Positions 34,009-40,985 of a DNA stretch of 40,985 nt are shown piece by piece. The translations under genes and the position numbers were made by a program. The notes beneath the pieces are model-generated. The model saw only the letters and a program-made list of their open reading frames with translations. It did no database searches and was not told where the DNA came from. Within the stretch, counting starts at the first letter, position 1, and every line of letters starts with the position of its first letter. Source of the DNA: an uncultured Ruminococcus sp. (GTDB lineage Bacteria > Bacillota > Clostridia > Oscillospirales > Acutalibacteraceae); assembly GCA_944415425.1 (NCBI GenBank), contig CALYBP010000011.1:1-40985 (forward strand). The letters are read 5' to 3'.

Positions 34009-34025
34009 AATTTGTTCGACAAATT
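34009..34025. promoter_or_regulatory. Perfect palindrome upstream of the recA promoter
   Basis: AATTTGT-TCG-ACAAATT has 7-bp perfect arms and is 13 bp before the recA -35. It differs from the LexA box at 410-423, as it lacks GAAC-N4-GTTC. It could be a variant operator or the weak end of the prmC transcript. I cannot decide. Confidence 0.35.
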
Positions 34026-34037
34026 ACCGCAAAAATA

Positions 34038-34066
34038 TTGCAATTTTATTTTGTATATTTTATAAT
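34038..34066 (+). promoter_or_regulatory. recA promoter
   Basis: TTGCAA (34038-34043), 17-bp spacer, TATAAT (34061-34066). No GAAC-N4-GTTC box is seen between this promoter and the start codon. Confidence 0.65.
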
Positions 34067-34124
34067 TTAGTAAAATAATTCGTTTTCTTTTAATAAAACG
34101 GTTGGATTTACGGAGGTATATGAT

Positions 34125-35243
34125 ATGGCAGTTGATAAGACAAAGGCGCTTGAAACCGCGCTTGCACAGATTGAAAAGCAGTTTGGAAAGGGCGCTGTAA
34201 TGCGCCTCGGAGAAAACAAGCATATGAATGTTGAGCATATTTCAACCGGCTCACTCTCTCTTGATATTGCTCTGGGGATAGGAGGACTGCCAAGGGGCAG
34301 AATTGTTGAAATTTACGGTCCTGAGTCATCAGGTAAGACAACTCTCTCACTTCACTGCATAGCGGAGGGACAGAAAAACGGCGGCAATGTTGCTTTTATA
34401 GATGTTGAGCACGCCCTTGACCCGACCTATGCCGCGGCACTCGGAGTAGATGTTGACTCTCTGCTCGTCTCACAGCCCGACACGGGCGAGGACGCCCTGG
34501 AGATTGCCGAGGCTCTTATCCGAAGCGGCGCGATAGATGTAATTGTAATCGACTCGGTTGCGGCTCTTGTACCGAAAGTTGAAATCGAGGGCGAAATGGG
34601 CGACAGCCATGTCGGCCTGCACGCAAGACTTATGTCGCAGGCACTCAGAAAGCTTGCCGGTGCGATTTCAAAGTCGAACTGCGTTGCAATCTTTATAAAC
34701 CAGCTTCGTGAAAAGGTCGGAGTTGTTTACGGAAATCCCGAAGTAACGACGGGCGGCCGTGCGCTGAAATTTTACAGCTCCGTTCGTATCGACATCAGAC
34801 GAGGCGAAGCAATCAAGGTAAACGGCGAAACAGTAGGTTCTCATACAAGAGTAAAGGTTGTAAAAAATAAAATAGCACCGCCTTTCAGAGAGGCGGAGTT
34901 TGATATAATGTACGGCGAGGGAATCTCCCGTGAGGGCGAGCTTCTCGACCTTGCCGTAAAAGCGGATGTTGTTCAGAAAGCAGGAGCGTGGTTCAGCTAT
35001 AACGGAAACCGACTCGGACAGGGACGTGACAAGGTAAAAGAGCTTCTGAAAACCGACAAGGAGCTTGCAAAGGATATTGAAGAAAAGCTGTGGGAAAATA
35101 TCGACAAGCTCTATGCTCGCAAAAAGCCTGCGCCCAAGGCAAAAATCACCGAAATTCCCGCCGCAGAGCCGTCGGGAGCTTCCGTACCCGAGGCAAAAGT
35201 CAAAAAAAGCAGTCCTGCCATTGATGTTTTAGTTGACGACTGA
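34125..35243 (+). CDS. recA: Recombinase RecA
   Basis: A 372-aa homologous recombination and SOS co-protease protein that forms filaments on single-stranded DNA. Walker A 'GPESSGKTT', the MAW motif region 'EYPPEST' equivalents near '[11 protein letters not shown]', loop L2 '[12 protein letters not shown]' and the RecA end domain are all present. The last 30 residues are Ala/Lys/Pro-rich and end acidic ('LVDD'), as is usual. GGAGG lies 9 nt before the ATG. It has its own promoter and is followed by recX with a one-base overlap (TGATG). RecX and RimO continue the unit. Confidence 0.98.
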   Translation: MAVDKTKALETALAQIEKQFGKGAVMRLGENKHMNVEHISTGSLSLDIALGIGGLPRGRIVEIYGPESSGKTTLSLHCIAEGQKNGGNVAFIDVEHALDPTYAAALGVDVDSLLVSQPDTGEDALEIAEALIRSGAIDVIVIDSVAALVPKVEIEGEMGDSHVGLHARLMSQALRKLAGAISKSNCVAIFINQLREKVGVVYGNPEVTTGGRALKFYSSVRIDIRRGEAIKVNGETVGSHTRVKVVKNKIAPPFREAEFDIMYGEGISREGELLDLAVKADVVQKAGAWFSYNGNRLGQGRDKVKELLKTDKELAKDIEEKLWENIDKLYARKKPAPKAKITEIPAAEPSGASVPEAKVKKSSPAIDVLVDD

Positions 35244-35854
35244 TGCTGATAACGGCAGTTGAGCCGAGAAGACGGGCGATGAGTGCGCTTTATATCGACG
35301 GCGAGTTTGTTATGAACCTTGATACGCAGACTCTCATTGAAAACCGTTTTGACGTCGGCAGAGAAATAGATGATGATGATTTGCACCGAATAATTCTTTT
35401 GAGCAACGAAAAGCGTGCAAAGGAAAAGGCGCTTTGGCTCATATCGTACCGTGACCACTCCAAAAAAGAGCTTACCGAAAAGATAAAACGCACCTGCGAT
35501 GAGCAGAGCGCCGAGAAAGCCGTTGAGCGAATGGAAGAGCTCGGTCTTGTAAATGACGAAGAATTTGCGAAAAGGTATGCAAATAAGCTGATTTTTTCAA
35601 AGCATATGTCAAAAACCGCAGCGTCCTTTGAGCTTTCCCGCAAGGGGATAGACAGGGAGCTTTGCGAACAAATCCTAAATGACATTGATGTTGACGAAAG
35701 ACAGCAGATCAAAGAAGTAATCCATAAAAAGTACAAAAATATAGGTGACGAAAAAATACGCCGCAGGGCATTTTCCGCCCTGCAAAGGCTCGGATACGGA
35801 TTTAGTGATATTCGTGCCGTGTTTGAAGAATACATTGAGGAAGACTGCATATGA
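35243..35854 (+). CDS. recX: RecA modulator RecX
   Basis: A 203-aa regulatory protein that binds and limits RecA filaments. It has the three helical-repeat layout of RecX: 'RAKEKALWLISYRDHSKKEL', 'GLVNDEEFAKRYANKL' and 'KIRRRAFSALQRLGYGFSDI' segments with the intervening 'RKGIDRELCEQIL'. The start ATG overlaps the recA stop by one base and has no ribosome binding site of its own, so synthesis is coupled to recA translation. The end overlaps rimO by 4 bp. Direct recA-recX coupling is common in Firmicutes and keeps inhibitor levels below RecA. Confidence 0.95.
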   Translation: MLITAVEPRRRAMSALYIDGEFVMNLDTQTLIENRFDVGREIDDDDLHRIILLSNEKRAKEKALWLISYRDHSKKELTEKIKRTCDEQSAEKAVERMEELGLVNDEEFAKRYANKLIFSKHMSKTAASFELSRKGIDRELCEQILNDIDVDERQQIKEVIHKKYKNIGDEKIRRRAFSALQRLGYGFSDIRAVFEEYIEEDCI

Positions 35855-37176
35855 ATTATAAAGTCGGTATAGTATCTCTCGGCTGTGCCAAAAACCAGGT
35901 TGACGCCGAAATGCTTTTGTTTACGCTCAAAAACAGAGGATTTAAAATTGTAAACGACCCCGCGGACGCCGACGCGGTAATCGTAAACACCTGCGGCTTT
36001 ATTGAGTCGGCAAAGCAGGAGAGCATTGACGAGATAATTGAACTGGGCAATCTAAAGCGGGAGGGCAAGATAAAAGCAATAGTTGTCACAGGCTGTCTTG
36101 CCGAGAGGTATCAAAATGAAATAACAAAACAGCTTTACGAGGTTGACGCGGCAGTCGGAATAGGCGCAAACAGTCAAATTGCCGACATAGTGCTTGACGC
36201 TCTGAACGGCAGGAAAACCGAGATATTCCCCGATAAGTCGCTTTTGCCCTTGGAGGGCGGCAGAGTCCAGTCAACCCCGTTTTATACGGCATACCTTAAA
36301 ATTGCCGAGGGCTGCGACAACTGCTGTACATATTGTGCTATTCCGCTTATCAGGGGTCATTTTCGCAGCAGACAGCCCGACGATGTTGTAAAAGAGGCTG
36401 AGCGCCTTGCCAAAAACGGCGTTAAGGAGCTCAATGTAATTGCTCAGGACACGACCCGTTACGGCGAAGACCTTTTCGGAGAGCCGTATCTTGCAAAGCT
36501 TTTGAAAAGGCTGTGCAAAATCGACGGGTTCAGATGGATAAGGGTGCTTTACTGCTATCCCGACAGGATAACCGATGAGCTTATTGATGTTATGGCAAGC
36601 GAGGAAAAAATCGTAAAGTACATTGATATTCCTCTTCAGCATTGCAGCGGCGAAGTGCTCAAAAATATGAACCGCAGAGGCGACCGTGAAAGCCTTACAA
36701 GGCTGCTTAATAAAATAAAAGCAAAAATGCCTGATGTTGTTTTGCGCTCAACCTTTATAACGGGTTTTCCGGGTGAAACAGAGCAGCAGTTTGAAGAGCT
36801 TGCGGAGTTTGCGGCAGAAATAAAGTTCCAGCGCCTCGGCTGTTTCCCGTATTCAAGGGAGGAGGACACAAAAGCGGCGCTTATGGAAAATCAGATTGAC
36901 GACGAAACAAAGCAAAAGCGTGCTGACATAATTATGGAGCATCAGCAAAGCGTTATGGCACAGTATTGCGAAAGTCTGATAGGCAGCGAGCTTGAGGTGC
37001 TTGTTGAGGGATATGATAAGCTTGCCGAGTGTTATTTCGGCAGAAGCTACGCCGACGCCCCCGAGGTTGACGGCTGTGTGTTTTTTACCTGTAAAGGAGA
37101 AAAGCCAAAAGCCGGCGACTTTGTAAAGGTCAAAATTACCGACTATACGGGCTGCGACCCGATAGGCGAATGTTAA
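35851..37176 (+). CDS. rimO: Ribosomal protein S12 methylthiotransferase
   Basis: A 441-aa radical SAM enzyme that adds a methylthio group to an aspartate of ribosomal protein S12. The N-terminal UPF0004 domain has cysteine ligands in 'SLGCAKNQVDAE', 'VNTCGFI' and 'TGCLAER'. The radical SAM core has 'EGCDNCCTYCAIP'. The C-terminal TRAM domain covers about 375-441. The sequence 'SLGCAKNQVD' and the length identify RimO rather than the related MiaB. It overlaps recX by 4 bp in an ATGA, so it is part of the recA operon. Confidence 0.96.
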   Translation: MNYKVGIVSLGCAKNQVDAEMLLFTLKNRGFKIVNDPADADAVIVNTCGFIESAKQESIDEIIELGNLKREGKIKAIVVTGCLAERYQNEITKQLYEVDAAVGIGANSQIADIVLDALNGRKTEIFPDKSLLPLEGGRVQSTPFYTAYLKIAEGCDNCCTYCAIPLIRGHFRSRQPDDVVKEAERLAKNGVKELNVIAQDTTRYGEDLFGEPYLAKLLKRLCKIDGFRWIRVLYCYPDRITDELIDVMASEEKIVKYIDIPLQHCSGEVLKNMNRRGDRESLTRLLNKIKAKMPDVVLRSTFITGFPGETEQQFEELAEFAAEIKFQRLGCFPYSREEDTKAALMENQIDDETKQKRADIIMEHQQSVMAQYCESLIGSELEVLVEGYDKLAECYFGRSYADAPEVDGCVFFTCKGEKPKAGDFVKVKITDYTGCDPIGEC

Positions 37177-37222
37177 ATAGTAAGTACATTTTATTTTCTG
37201 ATTCCGGATTGGTGATTTGTAT

Positions 37223-37828
37223 ATGAACTTAAATAATTTTAAGTGGACTCGTGAGCCGAATGATTATAAAATCGAAAAGGACAGAGTGGAAATAATTATA
37301 AATCCTCATACTGACCTTTGGCAGAGAACATACTATCATTTCAGAAACGATAATGCCCCCGTACTGCAAGCCGAAACCGATGAAAAGTTTTTCAGCTTTA
37401 CGGTCAAAGCGAATTTTGAAGAAAGCAGTCATAGGTTCGACCAATGCGGTGTTGCGGTTTATTTAGACAGCGAGAATTGGCTGAAAGCTTCGGTCGAATA
37501 TGAAAATGATACTTTCCAGCATCTTGGTTCGGTTGTCACAAATCTTGGATACTCGGATTGGGCAACGACTGAGATTGACGCAAAAATCAAGTGCGTGTGG
37601 TATCGGCTCAGCAGGCGTGAAGATGATTTTCGCATAGAATGTTCCTTTGACGGTATAAATTTTTCGCAGATGAGAATTTGCCATTTGCATAAGGCTGTCG
37701 GAAAAATCAAATTCGGTGTTTATGCCTGCTCACCCGAAGATTCTTGTTTCAAGGCTGTATTTACCGATTTTGCGTTGACCGAATGTATGTGGAAGGCACA
37801 CGACGGTCAGCAGCCGGATGAAATATAA
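37223..37828 (+). CDS. DUF1349 concanavalin-like protein
   Basis: A 201-aa protein of the DUF1349 family, which adopts a concanavalin A-like beta-sandwich. Indicators are 'FYFHFRNDNAP'-type start region, 'FEESSHRFDQCGVAVYLDSENWLKASVEYE', here read in short segments as 'FDQCGVAVY' and 'NWLKASVEYE', followed by 'CVWYRLSRREDDFRIE' and 'IKFGVYACSPE'. There is no signal peptide, so it is cytosolic. The family is related to yeast and bacterial regulators of metabolism, but the reaction is unknown; sugar binding is an inference from the fold. The ATG at 37223 follows GGTGAT. It stands between rimO and pgsA without clear linkage to either. Confidence 0.85.
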   Translation: MNLNNFKWTREPNDYKIEKDRVEIIINPHTDLWQRTYYHFRNDNAPVLQAETDEKFFSFTVKANFEESSHRFDQCGVAVYLDSENWLKASVEYENDTFQHLGSVVTNLGYSDWATTEIDAKIKCVWYRLSRREDDFRIECSFDGINFSQMRICHLHKAVGKIKFGVYACSPEDSCFKAVFTDFALTECMWKAHDGQQPDEI

Positions 37829-37876
37829 GCCGTATTTAATTTTATACTCTTTAAAAATATAAATCGAGGTAACAAA

Positions 37877-38467
37877 ATGAATTTACCCAATAAACTGACA
37901 GTAGGGCGGATAATTCTCGTTCCGTTTTTTGTTGCGGCGGTGCTGATTGATTTTCCGCTTCATTATCTTGCCGCACTCATAATATTTGTAATCGCTTCTC
38001 TTACCGATTTGCTCGACGGCAAGATTGCGAGGAAAAACAATCTTGTAACCGACTTCGGAAAGTTTGCGGATCCGCTTGCAGACAAAATTCTTGTCCTTGC
38101 GGCATTACTCTGCTTTGTCCAGAACGGTTACTGCGACTGCGTGGCTGTAATTATCGTTTTGTTCAGAGAATTTGCCGTAACCTCAATCAGGCTTACTGCG
38201 GCGGCAGGCGGAAAGGTGGTAGCCGCAAATATTTTCGGCAAGATTAAAACGGTAACCCAGATGATTGCAATTATCGCAATACTCGTTATGCAGATCGTGC
38301 TCGAAATTCCTGCGCTCAGCTTGTCTTACGGAATCGGTTTATACGATATTTTAATTCCTGTATTCTATTTATGCGGTGAAATTTTGATATGGATTTCTAC
38401 AATTTTTGCCGCAATTTCGGGTATCATCTATATTGTTCAAAACAAGCAGTTCATATCTGAAATGTAA
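37877..38467 (+). CDS. pgsA: CDP-diacylglycerol-glycerol-3-phosphate 3-phosphatidyltransferase
   Basis: A 196-aa membrane enzyme of the CDP-alcohol phosphatidyltransferase family that makes phosphatidylglycerol phosphate, the precursor of phosphatidylglycerol. The catalytic motif D-G-x2-A-R-x8-G-x3-D-x3-D is intact ('DGKIAR' then 'GKFADPLAD'). The start 'NLPNKLTVGRI' is typical of PgsA. About five hydrophobic segments are visible. GAGGT precedes the ATG. pgsA often follows rimO in Firmicutes, and here only the DUF1349 gene intervenes. Confidence 0.95.
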   Translation: MNLPNKLTVGRIILVPFFVAAVLIDFPLHYLAALIIFVIASLTDLLDGKIARKNNLVTDFGKFADPLADKILVLAALLCFVQNGYCDCVAVIIVLFREFAVTSIRLTAAAGGKVVAANIFGKIKTVTQMIAIIAILVMQIVLEIPALSLSYGIGLYDILIPVFYLCGEILIWISTIFAAISGIIYIVQNKQFISEM

Positions 38468-38488
38468 AATATATTCGGAAGTGATAAT

Positions 38489-39136
38489 TTGTTCAAAACA
38501 CTCAAATCCGACCTTAACGCCGTGCTTGAGCGTGACCCTGCCGCAAGGAGCAAAGCGGAGGTGTATTTTCTCTACTCGGGCTTTAAGGCTGTAAGGTCCC
38601 ACAGAAAAGCCAACTGGTTTTACAGACACAATTTTAAATTTTTAGCCCGCTGGATTTCTCAGCGAAGCCGTCACAAGACGGGAATAGAAATTCATCCCGG
38701 CGCAACAATAGGCAAGGGACTTTTTATCGACCACGGAATGGGCGTTGTAATCGGTGAAACAACCGTCATCGGCGACAACTGTACCATCTATCAGAACGTT
38801 ACCCTCGGCGGTACGGGCAAGGACACGGGCAAGCGTCACCCGACGCTCGGCAACAATGTCCTTGTCGGTTCGGGCGCAAAGGTGCTCGGCCCGTTTAAAG
38901 TGGGCGACAACGCCCGCATTGCGGCAGGCGCCGTTGTACTGAGTGAGGTACCGGCAAACGCGACCGCTGTCGGTGTGCCTGCAAGGATCGTCAAAGTAAA
39001 CGGCATAAGAAGCGAAGCGCTCGACCAGATTCATGTATCCGACCCTGTCGCACTTGCGCTTTGCAATTTTGAACACAAGCTTACAAAGCTTACAAAACAG
39101 ATCGAAGAATTAAAAAAAGGTGAAAGCAAGGAGTAA
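38489..39136 (+). CDS. cysE: Serine O-acetyltransferase
   Basis: A 215-aa hexapeptide-repeat (left-handed beta-helix) acetyltransferase that makes O-acetylserine from serine and acetyl-CoA, the first committed step to cysteine. A helical N-terminal domain (about 1-65) is followed by repeats with 'GIEIHPGATIG', 'HGMGVVIGET', 'QNVTLGGTGKD' and 'RHPTLGNNV'. It is the short form without the long N-terminal extension of E. coli CysE. The start is TTG at 38489, 4 nt after GGAAGTGA. cysS follows after 5 bp; O-acetylserine is used by the CysK encoded at the left of the window. Confidence 0.95.
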   Translation: MFKTLKSDLNAVLERDPAARSKAEVYFLYSGFKAVRSHRKANWFYRHNFKFLARWISQRSRHKTGIEIHPGATIGKGLFIDHGMGVVIGETTVIGDNCTIYQNVTLGGTGKDTGKRHPTLGNNVLVGSGAKVLGPFKVGDNARIAAGAVVLSEVPANATAVGVPARIVKVNGIRSEALDQIHVSDPVALALCNFEHKLTKLTKQIEELKKGESKE

Positions 39137-39141
39137 TCAAT

Positions 39142-40551
39142 ATGATTTTATATAACTCTCTCGGACAGACAAAACAGGAGTTTGTCCCCCATACAGAGGG
39201 CAAGGTAAATATGTATACCTGCGGACCCACGGTTTATCATTACGCCCATATCGGAAATCTGCGTACCTACATTATGGAGGATGTTCTCGAGAAATATCTT
39301 CGCTTTTTAGGCTACGATGTAAACCGAGTAATGAACATTACCGATGTCGGTCATCTCTCAAGCGACGCCGACACAGGAGAGGACAAAATGCTTGCTGGCG
39401 CAAAGCGTGAGCATAAAACAGTCTTGGAAATCGCAAAGTTTTATACCGACGCTTTTTTTGCCGACTGCGAAAAGCTCAACATTAAACGTCCCGATGTTGT
39501 CGAGCCCGCAACCAACTGTATCGACAGCTTCATCGAAATGATTTCTGTTTTGCTCGACAAGGGTTATGCATACATTGCGGGCGGCAATGTGTATTTTGAC
39601 ACTTCCAAGCTTGAAACCTACTATGTTTTCGGAAATATGAATGAGGACGACCTTGCGGTAGGCGTGCGTGACAGCGTTGAGGAGGACAAAAATAAACGCA
39701 ACAAAGCGGATTTTGTGCTTTGGTTTACAAAGTCAAAGTTTGATTCTCAGGAGCTTAAATGGGAAAGCCCGTGGGGACTGGGATACCCCGGCTGGCATAT
39801 TGAATGTTCGTGCATAAGCTACAAGCACAACGGCGAGTATCTCGACATCCACTGCGGCGGAATTGACAACGCGTTTCCTCACCACACAAACGAAATCGCC
39901 CAGAGCGAGGCTTTTCTCGGTCACAAATGGTGCGGATACTGGTTCCATGTGCTTCATCTAAACGACGCAAGGGGCAAGATGAGCAAGTCAAAAGGAGATT
40001 TTCTCACGGTTTCCCTGCTTGAAAGCAAGGGTTATAATCCGCTTGTTTACAGAATGTTCTGCTTGCAGAGCCATTACCGCAAGCCGCTGACTTTCTCCTA
40101 TGACAGCCTTGACAACACGGCAAAGGCTTATGACAAGCTTGTAAAGAAAATTGCGACCTTAAAAAATGACGGTGAGGTTGACGCTCAAAAGTCAGAGGAG
40201 CTTATCTCAAAGTTTAAAGAAGCGCTTGACAATGACCTTAACACCTCTCTGGGTCTTACCTGTGTTTACGATGTGTTAAAGGCTGATACAAACGATGCTA
40301 CAAAGCTGTATGTAATAGAAAAGCTTGACGAGGTTTTGTCGCTTTCACTTACAAAGGCTGAAGCAAAAGATACCGAAACGGAGCAAAACGGCGAATCAAA
40401 CGAAGAAATCGAGGCTCTGATTTTACAGAGAACAAAGGCTCGTGCCGAAAAGGACTGGGCGACGGCGGACGCCATAAGAGATAAACTCAAGGAAATGAAA
40501 GTCGTCGTCGAGGACACAAAAGACGGTATCAAGTGGCATTTTGAAAATTAA
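39142..40551 (+). CDS. cysS: Cysteinyl-tRNA synthetase
   Basis: A 469-aa class I synthetase that attaches cysteine to tRNA-Cys. The HIGH-type motif 'AHIGNLR' follows the zinc-ligand start 'YTCGPTVYHY'. Further zinc ligands lie in 'HIECSCI' and 'HHTNEIAQSEA', and the KMSKS motif is 'GKMSKSKGDF'. The tRNA-binding C-terminal helices cover about 330-469. It is encoded 5 bp after cysE, an arrangement common in Firmicutes that couples cysteine synthesis and tRNA charging. GCAAGGAG lies 7-10 nt before the ATG. Confidence 0.97.
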   Translation: MILYNSLGQTKQEFVPHTEGKVNMYTCGPTVYHYAHIGNLRTYIMEDVLEKYLRFLGYDVNRVMNITDVGHLSSDADTGEDKMLAGAKREHKTVLEIAKFYTDAFFADCEKLNIKRPDVVEPATNCIDSFIEMISVLLDKGYAYIAGGNVYFDTSKLETYYVFGNMNEDDLAVGVRDSVEEDKNKRNKADFVLWFTKSKFDSQELKWESPWGLGYPGWHIECSCISYKHNGEYLDIHCGGIDNAFPHHTNEIAQSEAFLGHKWCGYWFHVLHLNDARGKMSKSKGDFLTVSLLESKGYNPLVYRMFCLQSHYRKPLTFSYDSLDNTAKAYDKLVKKIATLKNDGEVDAQKSEELISKFKEALDNDLNTSLGLTCVYDVLKADTNDATKLYVIEKLDEVLSLSLTKAEAKDTETEQNGESNEEIEALILQRTKARAEKDWATADAIRDKLKEMKVVVEDTKDGIKWHFEN

Positions 40552-40572
40552 CATTACAATTTAATAAATAAA

Positions 40573-40620
40573 CCGAGCGGTACGGCTTGCGGTGCTTTGC
40601 CCGCAGCTGAGATCGCTCGG
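40573..40620 (+). other. Stable hairpin upstream of the right-edge RNA
   Basis: CCGAGCG (40573-40579) and CGCTCGG (40614-40620) enclose a second stem between GCTTGCGG and CCGCAGC. There is no T-tract after it, so it is not an ordinary terminator for cysS. It may be a 5' extra stem of the following RNA or a processing site in the cysS 3' end. Confidence 0.45.
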
Positions 40621-40817
40621 CGGATATGGTTCCGACATTTTATCGGATAATTGAGAATTCGGTGAGAATCCGAAACAACAGTCATTACTGTGTTTGGCAA
40701 ATTCATTTTTGTGATTTACCCCGTAAGTTTATAAAATTCGGTTTTAAAGTTTAAAACAACTTCTCAATCGGGAGAGTATCACTTTTTTGCCATAAGTCAG
40801 ATCGCATCCCATATCCG
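40621..40817 (+). promoter_or_regulatory. Putative divergent cobalamin-type riboswitch
   Basis: A 9-bp long-range pairing (CGGATATGG at 40621-40629 with CCATATCCG at 40809-40817) encloses several hairpins. They are CCGA/TCGG at 40632-40646, the loop CGGTGAGAATCCG at 40660-40672, ACAGT/ACTGT at 40678-40691, and a long arm GGCAAA/TTTGCC at 40696-40791 with an inner GTGAT/ATCAC pair. The order GGTGAGAATCC, then TACTGTG, then a variable arm, then AAGTCAGATC matches the cobalamin riboswitch core (GGTGnnAATCC ... ACTGT ... AGTCAGGA). The conserved CCCGC-type L5 loop and the strict 3' CCTGCC are missing or degenerate. The regulated gene is outside the window. Confidence 0.6.
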
Positions 40818-40915
40818 TGGCACTGCAATCTCGGACAAAGGGGAAAAGCGGCCGATTTTACATATATTTTATAACAGCGTATTTGCGTGTTATATTGTAT
40901 TGCGTATGTTTGGTT

Positions 40916-40943
40916 TGCTTTCCTTTTTAGGAAGGCATTTTTT
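40916..40943 (+). terminator. Strong intrinsic terminator at the right edge
   Basis: TGCTTTCC (40916-40923) and GGAAGGCA (40930-40937) form an 8-bp stem with one G-U pair and a 6-nt loop, followed by TTTTTTCTTTT. It lies about 100 bp after the riboswitch-like RNA and could be its expression platform, stopping transcription into the gene beyond the edge. Confidence 0.8.
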
Positions 40944-40985
40944 CTTTTGGGAAGTGTTTGAAAACGGTCGGGCAAAGAAGGTTTG

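Noticed and set aside
40573..40620. Hairpin as terminator for cysS
   Set aside because: The stem is strong, but no T-tract follows and the sequence runs straight into the long-range stem of the riboswitch-like RNA.
1..40985. CRISPR arrays, tRNA or rRNA genes, transposases, prophage genes
   Set aside because: I found no regularly spaced repeats, cloverleaf-type intergenic sequences or transposase/integrase-like frames. The only tandem repeat is the short coding one in the dockerin linker.

Overview
The window looks like ordinary chromosome of a Gram-positive, anaerobic gut-type Clostridia bacterium, most likely a member of the Oscillospiraceae/Ruminococcaceae. The evidence is a type I dockerin of the 'DATLIQ' style, a UPF0/YqhQ-type DUF1385 protein, TrmK, RecX, a sporulation-type sigma factor, a PdaB-like deacetylase, purine-rich ribosome binding sites, TTG/GTG starts, and many near-consensus sigma-A promoters (TTGnnn - 16/17 bp - TATAAT). 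I see no rRNA, tRNA, insertion sequence, prophage or CRISPR array.

Layout. 1-1,110: an AT-rich non-coding stretch of about 500 bp with a minus-strand promoter/terminator pair (small RNA or attenuated leader). It is followed by a plus-strand promoter with an SOS-type LexA box in front of a two-gene unit (68-aa unknown protein and a stand-alone sigma region-4-like HTH protein). 1.2-4.1 kb (minus): an IscR/CymR-like Rrf2 regulator, metY and cysK, a sulfur-assimilation locus. 4.1-6.6 kb (minus): an AEC transporter and a CNNM/CorC-type membrane protein. 6.8-16.1 kb (plus): TepA-like ClpP-fold protease, UppP, FtsK/SpoIIIE, YgiQ-type radical SAM protein, a secreted ComEC-like metallo-hydrolase, TyrRS, and MscL with an added zinc ribbon. 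16.1-23.2 kb: an envelope-remodelling stretch with a self-regulated ribbon-helix-helix protein, a membrane-anchored G5/M23 endopeptidase with a WalR-type box, a GH25 lipoprotein upstream of luxS, a dockerin-bearing L,D-transpeptidase, and a PdaB-like deacetylase. 23.2-24.2 kb: zinc-ribbon protein and SigH-like sigma factor. 24.4-40.6 kb (plus): YifB/ComM, DUF1858-trmK-nif3, trmB, a lipoprotein with an OmpR/HK two-component pair, yqhQ-prmC, recA-recX-rimO, a DUF1349 protein, pgsA, cysE and cysS. The right edge holds a structured RNA resembling a divergent cobalamin riboswitch followed by a strong intrinsic terminator; its target gene lies outside.

How parts fit together. Sulfur and cysteine flow recurs: cysE makes O-acetylserine, CysK and MetY make cysteine and homocysteine, the Rrf2 protein probably controls the latter pair, LuxS recycles S-ribosylhomocysteine, and CysS charges tRNA-Cys. 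A second theme is the cell wall: UppP recycles the lipid carrier, and M23, GH25, L,D-transpeptidase and polysaccharide deacetylase act on peptidoglycan. A third is translation/RNA modification with DNA repair: TrmK, TrmB, PrmC, RimO, TyrRS, CysRS, RecA, RecX.

The most interesting items are the dockerin-L,D-transpeptidase fusion, the divergent cobalamin-type RNA at the right edge, the SOS-boxed mini sigma-like operon, the left-edge minus-strand RNA, and the WalR-type box on the M23 gene. All promoter, operator and RNA calls were read by eye and were not checked by folding or database search.
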